Origin: Sherwoodlollariibacterium sp049275655
Lineage (GTDB): Bacteria > Omnitrophota > Gorgyraeia > Gygaellales > Profunditerraquicolaceae
Reading direction: 5' to 3'
DNA: 17,376 nt
Assembly (NCBI GenBank): GCA_049275655.1
Contig: JBASUY010000041.1
Span: 1 to 17,376 of the forward strand
Shown piece by piece: positions 6,946 through 12,022 of this stretch (the first letter of the stretch is position 1; each line of letters starts with the position of its first letter). Position numbers and translations under genes: made by a program. The notes under the pieces are model-generated. The model searched no databases and was not told the DNA's origin. It saw nothing but the letters and a program-made list of their open reading frames with translations.

Positions 6946-8097
6946 ATGGATTATTTATTGACCGAAGAACAAAAGATGATTAAGGATTTAGCGCATAAGA
7001 TTGCCGAGGAGAAGATACGACCTTTGGCCGCTAAATATGATGTAAGTGAAGAATACCCTTGGGAAGTCTTAAAGGTTATGGCTGAATCAGATATGTTTGG
7101 GCTCTTTATCCCCGAGGAGTATGGCGGATTAGGGACGAACGTAATGAACTTATGTCTTGCTACTGAGGAATTCTCACGCGCCTGCGGAGGAATTGCTGTT
7201 TGCTATGCAGCCTCTGCCTTGGGGACCTTTCCTATAGTATTATTCGGTAATGACGAGCAGAAGAAAAAATACCTGCCGGATTTAGCTAAGGGTAAAAAGG
7301 TCGCTGCCTTTGCAATTACCGAGCCTGAAGCAGGCTCTGATGCCGGAGCAACTAAGACTACCGCAAAAAAAGAAGGGGATTATTATATTCTAAACGGGTT
7401 AAAGCATTTTATCACCAATGGCGGGGATGCTGAGACTTATGTTGTAGTAGCCATGACTGATAAGACTAAGGGCGCCCGCGGAGCCTCAGCTTTTATTGTA
7501 GAAAAAGGAACTCCGGGTTTTACCTTTGGTAAGAAGGAAGATAAGTTTGGTATTCGCGCATCTTCAACGCGGGAGCTTATATTTACCGATTGCAAGGTCC
7601 CGGCAAAGAATTTACTCTCTAAGGAGGGGATGGGCTTTATCATAACTATGAAGACCTTTGATATGTCTCGTCCCGGAGTCGCTTCCCAAGCATTAGGCAT
7701 TGCTCAAGGCGCTTTAGAGTTAGCAGTAAAGTATGCCAAGCAGAGAGTTCAATTCGGTAAGCCCATCTCAAGCTTTCAGGGTATCCAATGGATGTTAGCA
7801 GATATGGCTACTGAGGTTGAGGCAGCGCGTGCTCTGGTCTATTCAACCGCAAGGATGGTTGATGCCGGGATAAAAGATGTTGCTAAAGCCTCTGCAATGT
7901 CAAAGATGTATGCCTCGGATGTAGCGATGAAGGTAACTGTCGATGCCTTGCAGATATTCGGCGGCTATGGCTATATGAAGGATTACCCGATTGAAAAATA
8001 TGTGCGCGATGCTAAGATTACCCAAATTTACGAAGGGACTAATCAGATTCAGCGTGGGATCATCGCCCTGCAAATTATAAAGGAACTTGCAAAGTAA
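6946..8097 (+). CDS. Acyl-CoA dehydrogenase (short-chain / butyryl-CoA dehydrogenase type)
   Basis: This FAD enzyme oxidises acyl-CoA to 2-enoyl-CoA or runs in reverse as an enoyl-CoA reductase, exchanging electrons with ETF. The 383-residue length is normal. Family signature 1 is AITEPEAGSDAGA (about residues 123-135). The FAD/substrate segment HFITNGGDAETYVV follows. Signature 2, GGYGYMKDYPIEKYVRDAKI, leads into QIYEGTNQIQR, in which E363 is at the position of the catalytic base of butyryl-CoA dehydrogenases. It is the first gene of a three-gene unit with etfB and etfA, 35 bases ahead of etfB. The order matches the carC-carD-carE caffeyl-CoA reductase genes of Acetobacterium and bcd-etfBA loci. 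No thiolase, crotonase or CoA-transferase lies nearby, so the acyl chain it handles cannot be told from context. Confidence 0.93.
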   Translation: MDYLLTEEQKMIKDLAHKIAEEKIRPLAAKYDVSEEYPWEVLKVMAESDMFGLFIPEEYGGLGTNVMNLCLATEEFSRACGGIAVCYAASALGTFPIVLFGNDEQKKKYLPDLAKGKKVAAFAITEPEAGSDAGATKTTAKKEGDYYILNGLKHFITNGGDAETYVVVAMTDKTKGARGASAFIVEKGTPGFTFGKKEDKFGIRASSTRELIFTDCKVPAKNLLSKEGMGFIITMKTFDMSRPGVASQALGIAQGALELAVKYAKQRVQFGKPISSFQGIQWMLADMATEVEAARALVYSTARMVDAGIKDVAKASAMSKMYASDVAMKVTVDALQIFGGYGYMKDYPIEKYVRDAKITQIYEGTNQIQRGIIALQIIKELAK

Positions 8098-8100
8098 GTT

Positions 8101-8130
8101 TAAGTAAATATAAGTAAAAATAGGTAAATA
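8101..8130 (+). repeat. Three degenerate 10-bp tandem repeats before etfB
   Basis: The units TAAGTAAATA, TAAGTAAAAA and TAGGTAAATA sit head to tail at 8101-8110, 8111-8120 and 8121-8130, directly before TA and the etfB start codon at 8133. They fill most of the dehydrogenase-etfB gap. The single base change in the third unit creates the only ribosome-site-like AGG (8122-8124), about 9 bases from the start codon. Confidence 0.6.
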
Positions 8131-8132
8131 TA

Positions 8133-8915
8133 ATGAATATAACCGTCTGTATTAAACAGGTTCCGGAGACAACTGAAGTAAGGATAAACCCCGAAACCAA
8201 TACGCTTATGCGCGAAGGGGTAAAATCTATTATCAATCCTTTTGATATGTATGCAATTGAAGAAGGGGTAAGGTTAAAAGAGCGTTTTGGTGGTAAGGTT
8301 AATGTAGTAACTATGGGCCCTCCTCAGGCTGAATCAGCCTTGCGTGAGGCGATCTCAATGGGCGCTGACGAAGGGTATTTAGTTTGCGACCGCGCTTTTG
8401 CCGGTTCAGACACCTGGGCGACAAGTTATACTTTAGCCGCCGCGATTAAAGCAATAGGCTCATTTGATTTAATCATTTGCGGTAAGCAGGCTTCTGACGG
8501 AGATACGGCTCAAGTAGGTCCTGGGATATCAACGCATTTAAATATCCCCCAGGTAACTTATGTTAAAAAGATAGAAGAGACATCTGATAAAAAATTACGC
8601 ATAGAGCGGATGCTTGAAGAAGGGTATGAGGTTATTGAAGCACCGCTTCCATTACTTTTAACCGTAGTTAAAGAGATTAATGAGCCAAGGATTCCCTCTT
8701 TAAAAGGGTTGATGCGGGCAAAATCCGCTAAGATTACGCTTCTTACGCAAAAACAACTTAATCTTGACCCTCAACAGATAGGCCTTTGCGGTTCGCCAAC
8801 GCAGGTTGTAAAAATATTTACCCCTCCCCAGCGTAAGGGCGGGCAGATACTCCAAGGAGAGTTTACTGATATTGCCGATAAACTTGTAGAACTATTACGA
8901 AGCGAGGTTAGTTAA
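8133..8915 (+). CDS. etfB: Electron transfer flavoprotein, beta subunit
   Basis: EtfB pairs with EtfA to form an electron carrier between the acyl-CoA dehydrogenase and other redox partners. The protein has the usual 260 residues. It opens with the typical MNITVCIKQVPETTEVRI and has the nucleotide-binding SDGDTAQVGPG segment (121-131), preceded by LIICGKQA. It also carries the ETF-beta signature region VKEINEPRIPSLKGLMRAKS, the loop that contacts dehydrogenases. The SDGDTAQVGP form is shared with ETFs of anaerobes whose beta-subunit flavin supports electron bifurcation, but the motif alone does not prove bifurcation. Translation starts without a strong ribosome site (weak AGG at 8122-8124 within a 10-bp repeat). 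Its stop overlaps the etfA start by one base (TAATG at 8913-8917). Confidence 0.95.
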   Translation: MNITVCIKQVPETTEVRINPETNTLMREGVKSIINPFDMYAIEEGVRLKERFGGKVNVVTMGPPQAESALREAISMGADEGYLVCDRAFAGSDTWATSYTLAAAIKAIGSFDLIICGKQASDGDTAQVGPGISTHLNIPQVTYVKKIEETSDKKLRIERMLEEGYEVIEAPLPLLLTVVKEINEPRIPSLKGLMRAKSAKITLLTQKQLNLDPQQIGLCGSPTQVVKIFTPPQRKGGQILQGEFTDIADKLVELLRSEVS

Positions 8916-10117
8916 TGTCAATACGGGTTATTGTAGAAAAATGTACAGGTTGCACGCTTTGCGTTAAAGCCTGTCCCTTTGATGCTATACGCATAGTAGA
9001 AAAAAAAGCAGTTATAGACTTAAATAAATGCAACCTTTGCGGAGCATGCGTTGAGGTATGTAAATTTAAGGCTATTATATTAGAAAAAGCGCCCCTTAAA
9101 TGCGAGCTTCCGGACATAAAAGATTATAAAGGAATTTGGGTATTTTTAGAACAGAAGAAAGGAAAGGTCCAGTCTGTATCTTATGAACTTTTAGGAAAAG
9201 CGCAGGAGTTAGCTAAAAAACTTAATTGCCAGGTAAGCGGGGTATTAATCGGCAATAAGATGGATGACCAGCTTGATGAGCTTATTTTCTGCGGAGCAGA
9301 TAATATCTATCTAGTGGAAGCTCCTGAGCTTGCTAATTTTCAGGATGAGCCTTATACAAACGTCTTAACCGAGTTAATTAAAAAATATAAACCTGAAATT
9401 TTCCTCTGTGGCGCTACTAATATCGGCAGGTCGCTTATTTCCCGTGTTGCAATTAATATTAAGGCAGGGCTTACCGCAGACTGCACAGGGTTAGATATTG
9501 ACCCGGATAAGAAGATACTCTTGCAGACCCGCCCGGCATTTGGCGGAAATATTATGGCTACGATTATCTCTCCTGATTACCGCCCGCAAATGGCTACTGT
9601 CAGGCATAAGGTATTTGCTCCGTTATCGCCTGATAAAAAACGCAAAGGCAAAATAATCAGAGAAAGCTTTGATAGTTCTTTGTATTTTTCGCGTACTAAG
9701 CTTTTAGATATAGTTGAAGAGATTGAGTCTTTGGTAAATTTAGCCGAAGCAGATATTATCGTCTCAGGCGGAAGGGGTATGGGTGGACCTGAGAGTTTTA
9801 AAATATTAGAAGAATTAGCGCATGTCTTGGGCGCTGCAGTAGGCGCTTCGCGCGCTGCGGTTGATTCAGGTTGGATGCCTTATTCTCATCAAGTAGGCCA
9901 AACCGGCCGTACAGTTGCTCCGAAGATATACTTTGCTTGTGGCATATCCGGGCAGATTCAGCACTTAGTCGGAATGCAATCATCAAAAATTATTATCGCT
10001 ATTAATAAAGACCCTGACGCCCCCATATTTAAGGTAGCTACTTATGGGATAGTCGGGGACCTATTCCAAGTAGTCCCTCTCTTGACTAAAAAATTCAAAG
10101 AAGCGCTTAGGAAGTAA
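8915..10117 (+). CDS. etfA: Electron transfer flavoprotein, alpha subunit with N-terminal 2[4Fe-4S] ferredoxin domain
   Basis: This is an EtfA of 400 residues with an extra ferredoxin domain at its N-terminus. Two classical cluster motifs are seen: CTGCTLCVKACP (C10, C13, C16, C20) and CNLCGACVEVCK (C39, C42, C45, C49). The ETF-alpha N-domain spans roughly 65-260. The FAD domain starts at about 283 with SGGRGMGG and holds the family signature ASRAAVDSGWMPYSHQVGQT, then ACGISGQIQH and NKDPDAPIFKVATYGIVGD. Such ferredoxin-fused alpha subunits are known from anaerobes, for example CarE of Acetobacterium caffeyl-CoA reductase, where the complex couples NADH oxidation to both enoyl-CoA and ferredoxin reduction. 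It is translationally coupled to etfB. The role in an anaerobic ferredoxin-linked dehydrogenase complex is inferred. Confidence 0.95.
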   Translation: MSIRVIVEKCTGCTLCVKACPFDAIRIVEKKAVIDLNKCNLCGACVEVCKFKAIILEKAPLKCELPDIKDYKGIWVFLEQKKGKVQSVSYELLGKAQELAKKLNCQVSGVLIGNKMDDQLDELIFCGADNIYLVEAPELANFQDEPYTNVLTELIKKYKPEIFLCGATNIGRSLISRVAINIKAGLTADCTGLDIDPDKKILLQTRPAFGGNIMATIISPDYRPQMATVRHKVFAPLSPDKKRKGKIIRESFDSSLYFSRTKLLDIVEEIESLVNLAEADIIVSGGRGMGGPESFKILEELAHVLGAAVGASRAAVDSGWMPYSHQVGQTGRTVAPKIYFACGISGQIQHLVGMQSSKIIIAINKDPDAPIFKVATYGIVGDLFQVVPLLTKKFKEALRK

Positions 10118-10147
10118 CTTTACTTTTAAATAATCTAAATAAATACT

Positions 10148-10176
10148 GGAATAAAATTAAAGGCTCTTACGTCTTA
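10148..10176 (+). promoter_or_regulatory. Possible ECF-type promoter of the sigma operon
   Basis: GGAATAA (10148-10154) followed after 17 bases by TCTTA (10172-10176) resembles the GGAAC ... TCTNA form used by RpoE-like sigma factors, which often drive their own genes. The match is partial and the spacing is one base longer than usual. No better sigma-70 promoter was seen in the 75-base gap. Confidence 0.3.
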
Positions 10177-10190
10177 TTAACAGAAGTAAG
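10166..10190 (+). repeat. Imperfect palindrome abutting the sigma-factor start codon
   Basis: Arms CTTAC-g-TCT (10166-10174) and AGA-a-GTAAG (10182-10190) pair at eight of nine positions around a 7-base centre. The 3' arm ends 2 bases before the ATG at 10193 and includes the only ribosome-site-like purines. It could be an operator or an RNA hairpin that hides the start region. Confidence 0.5.
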
Positions 10191-10192
10191 CT

Positions 10193-10738
10193 ATGGATGA
10201 AGATTTAGGGTATATAGAGAGGTTTAAATCCGGGGACTTAGAGGGTTTTGAGATGCTGGTTAAGAAATACCAAGAAAAAGCTTTAAATATAGCGTATTCT
10301 ATCTCTTCTAATCTCTCAAACGCGCAGGATATTGCCCAGGAGGCGTTTATTAAGATATTTAAGGGTTTGCACTTTTTCCGCGCCGAATCAAAGTTCTCCA
10401 GTTGGTTTTATAGGATTGTAGTTAATAGCGCTTATGATTTTCTGCGGAAAAATAAATACCACCCCGTCTCCTTAGAAGAATCTCATTTTTTTCAATTTTC
10501 TTTTGTAGAGGATAACTCCGATCCCCTATTAAAGGAGCTTATAGGATGGGCTTTATCTAAGGTTCCTTTTAAATATCGCGCAGCCCTTGTTTTAAGGGAG
10601 ATAGAAGGGCTCTCTTATGAAGATGTCTCTAAGGCTTTGAGGATAAGCATAGGGACTGTAGAGTCTAGGATATTTAGGGGTAGAAAAATATTAAAAGATA
10701 TCCTTTTGAAAAAAGGAGTATTAAAAGATGCGCTGTAA
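10193..10738 (+). CDS. ECF (group 4) RNA polymerase sigma factor, RpoE-like
   Basis: A 181-residue alternative sigma factor of extracytoplasmic-function type. Region 2 covers about residues 14-85, with the typical FEMLVKKYQEKALNIAYSI, DAQEAFIKIF-like (AQDIAQEAFIKIFKGL) and FSSWFYRIVVNSAYDFLRK segments. Region 4 covers about 113-170, with the helix-turn-helix LSYEDVSKALRISIGTVESR followed by RGRKIL. There is no extra C-terminal domain. It overlaps the following anti-sigma gene by 11 bases, so the pair is translationally coupled as is usual for ECF/anti-sigma couples. A possible self-directed promoter and a palindrome lie just upstream. The stress it answers to is likely an envelope one, judged from the Spy-like third gene. 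Confidence 0.93.
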   Translation: MDEDLGYIERFKSGDLEGFEMLVKKYQEKALNIAYSISSNLSNAQDIAQEAFIKIFKGLHFFRAESKFSSWFYRIVVNSAYDFLRKNKYHPVSLEESHFFQFSFVEDNSDPLLKELIGWALSKVPFKYRAALVLREIEGLSYEDVSKALRISIGTVESRIFRGRKILKDILLKKGVLKDAL

Positions 10739-11165
10739 AGAATTAAGAAGTATTAGCCGGTATTTTGACAATGAACTCTCTCTAAGAGATAAAGAGTTTA
10801 TAGAGGCGCATATTAAAACCTGTTCTTATTGTAGGCTTGAGGTAGAGAGGTTTGAGGAGTTAAGGAAGGTTATTAGTTTGAATAAGGTTAGTTTTGAACC
10901 TGATTTATTTTGGCAGAGCCTTAAGTTACGCATAGATAACGCCGTGGTTGAGGGAGTAGAGGGTATTTATTCGGAGATTAATAATTGGTCAAAGAGATTA
11001 ATCTTTCTACCGGTTATGGCGGCTCTTCTTTTTGTAATCATTTTTAATTTAGGGGTTAGGGAAAAAAATTTGGTGGATGAATATATTTTTGGGATTAACC
11101 TTAACAAATCTTCTATCCTATTTTTAGGCGGCACTAACAAAGGGTTAGATGCTTTGTTATATTAG
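10728..11165 (+). CDS. Zinc-finger (ZAS/zf-HC2) transmembrane anti-sigma factor
   Basis: This 145-residue protein has an N-terminal zinc anti-sigma domain. C3, then H28-x3-C32-x2-C35 (HIKTCSYC) give the four possible Zn ligands of the zf-HC2 family, and the ISRYFDNELS segment is typical. One membrane helix follows at about residues 90-110 (LIFLPVMAALLFVIIFNLGV). A C-terminal piece of about 35 residues should lie outside the cytoplasmic membrane. It presumably holds the ECF sigma factor inactive at the membrane until an envelope signal releases it. The start is backed by AAGGAG at 10713-10718 and lies inside the sigma gene. No protease-site motif is recognised in the short outer tail. Confidence 0.88.
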   Translation: MRCKELRSISRYFDNELSLRDKEFIEAHIKTCSYCRLEVERFEELRKVISLNKVSFEPDLFWQSLKLRIDNAVVEGVEGIYSEINNWSKRLIFLPVMAALLFVIIFNLGVREKNLVDEYIFGINLNKSSILFLGGTNKGLDALLY

Positions 11166-11177
11166 AAAGGAGGGGTT

Positions 11178-11606
11178 ATGAAGAAGGAGTTAATTTATCC
11201 CATTTTGTTGGCGGTTGTCTCGGTTGCGGCAGGCCTGGTTATAGGTTTGACCATTGCGGGTAATTCAAGGTATGATTTTAGCCCGCGTTTTAAGCGTAAA
11301 GGGGCGTTTGAAAGCTATATGAGAAAAAAAGGCATGGGGAGGAAGGATATAATATTTAAGAAAATCAGTAGGAGGTTAAAATTAAGCGAAGAGCAAAAAG
11401 AAGAAGTGAAAAATATTTTGAAGTCTTCGCGCAGTGAGGCTAAAGAGGTATTTAAAACTTCTAAAGAGAAACTCTCCGCTTTAAGGGAAAAGACAAATGT
11501 CAGTATAAGAGCTATACTTTCTAAGGAGCAACAGGTTGAGTTTGATAAGATGATTGGCGAAAAGAAGTGTAAAATGAGTAAGTTTAAGAAGGGGGAGAGA
11601 AAGTAG
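11178..11606 (+). CDS. Membrane-anchored Spy/CpxP-like (periplasmic heavy-metal-sensor-type) protein
   Basis: A 142-residue protein with an N-terminal membrane anchor or uncleaved signal (residues about 6-27) followed by a highly charged helical region. Two LTxxQ-like motifs stand about 45 residues apart: LSEEQKEEVKNIL (69-81) and LSKEQQVEFDKMI (114-126). This spacing and pairing are typical of Spy/CpxP-like proteins and the related periplasmic heavy-metal sensor family, which form all-helical cradles acting as chaperones or stress sensors. GGAGGGG at 11169-11175 supports the start. It lies 12 bases after the anti-sigma gene, so it is probably the third member of the sigma operon and either a target or a feedback modulator. 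It shows no His-rich metal site. The family call is by pattern, not by strong similarity. Confidence 0.7.
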   Translation: MKKELIYPILLAVVSVAAGLVIGLTIAGNSRYDFSPRFKRKGAFESYMRKKGMGRKDIIFKKISRRLKLSEEQKEEVKNILKSSRSEAKEVFKTSKEKLSALREKTNVSIRAILSKEQQVEFDKMIGEKKCKMSKFKKGERK

Positions 11607-11631
11607 TTAGTAGTCAGTAGCTAGTAGTTAG
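11604..11631 (+). repeat. Four 7-bp TAGNNAG tandem repeats beginning at a stop codon
   Basis: TAGTTAG, TAGTCAG, TAGCTAG and TAGTTAG lie head to tail at 11604-11610, 11611-11617, 11618-11624 and 11625-11631. The first TAG is the stop codon of the Spy-like gene. Because 7 is not a multiple of 3, TAG codons fall in all three forward frames. A looser TAG-rich stretch (TATAGTATGTAGTATATAG, 11641-11659) follows. Confidence 0.8.
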
Positions 11632-11682
11632 GAGAAAGCATATAGTATGTAGTATATAGGAATAAGCCTAAGAGAGTTTAAG

Positions 11683-11717
11683 AAGGCGTTGTTGAAAAAG
11701 CAACGCCTTTATTTTTT
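11683..11717 (+). terminator. Intrinsic terminator of the sigma / anti-sigma / Spy-like operon
   Basis: A perfect 9-bp inverted repeat, AAGGCGTTG (11683-11691) and CAACGCCTT (11701-11709), encloses a 9-base loop and is followed by TATTTTTT (11710-11717). The GC-rich core and U tract are those of a good Rho-independent terminator. It separates the stress operon from the smc unit. Confidence 0.9.
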
Positions 11718-11798
11718 AAGTCTTTTGTAGAAATTGCTTATTTTAGCAGTAAACTTCTCTATAAAGTAACCATATGTTAAAAAATGTAAAGATTTTCC

Positions 11799-11827
11799 TT
11801 GACAAAAATACTTTTTTCTTTTATATT
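11799..11827 (+). promoter_or_regulatory. Strong sigma-70-type promoter for the HTH-smc operon
   Basis: A perfect TTGACA (11799-11804), a 17-base spacer and TATATT (11822-11827) form a near-consensus promoter. Transcription should begin around 11833-11835. This rules out the TTG at 11799 as a start codon of the next gene and favours one of the ATG codons at 11838 or 11856. Confidence 0.8.
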
Positions 11828-11855
11828 AATAAACAATATGGCTAATGGTGGATTA

Positions 11856-12011
11856 ATGACAATTGAGGATTTAGCAGATTACTTGAAAGTTACGCGTCGG
11901 ACTATTTATGACTGGGTAAAGCGTAATAAGATTCCGGCGGTTAAACTTGTTGGGCAATGGCGTTTTAAAAAAGATAAGATTGACGCTTGGCTTGAGAACC
12001 AATCACACTAG
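11856..12011 (+). CDS. Small excisionase-type (HTH_17/MerR-like) DNA-binding protein
   Basis: A tiny protein made of one winged helix-turn-helix domain of the excisionase/HTH_17 type. It begins MTIEDLADYLKVTRRTIYDW, has the recognition part VKRNKIPAVKLVGQWRF, and ends with KDKIDAWLENQ. From the start chosen here it is 51 residues. This ATG has GGTGG (11847-11851) upstream and a leader of about 22 bases from the predicted start of transcription. ATG 11838 (57 residues) would give an almost leaderless message with no ribosome site, and the in-frame TTG at 11799 is the -35 box itself. The gene's stop codon overlaps the smc ribosome site, 11 bases before smc, so both are made from one message. 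Nearby genes give no sign of a phage or integrase. It might regulate the operon or bind DNA alongside SMC; the function is unknown. Confidence 0.8.
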   Translation: MTIEDLADYLKVTRRTIYDWVKRNKIPAVKLVGQWRFKKDKIDAWLENQSH

Positions 12012-12022
12012 GAGGAGAAGAT

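Noticed and set aside
7437..7700. Minus-strand open frame inside the acyl-CoA dehydrogenase gene
   Set aside because: Entirely antisense to conserved dehydrogenase sequence, with no start signal.
8908..9117. Short minus-strand open frame over the ferredoxin domain of etfA
   Set aside because: The plus strand clearly encodes the two CxxCxxCxxxC motifs; the antisense frame is a shadow. The same holds for the frames at 5699-5965, 9798-9986 and 16956-17183.
10107..10135. Possible terminator after etfA (AAGTA-ACTT-TACTT hairpin)
   Set aside because: Only 5 AT-rich base pairs and no strong T run; too weak to call.
11799..11855. N-terminal extension of the HTH protein from the TTG at 11799
   Set aside because: That TTG is the -35 box TTGACA of a near-consensus promoter, and the extension has hydrophobic, non-domain sequence; it would be upstream of the transcript start.
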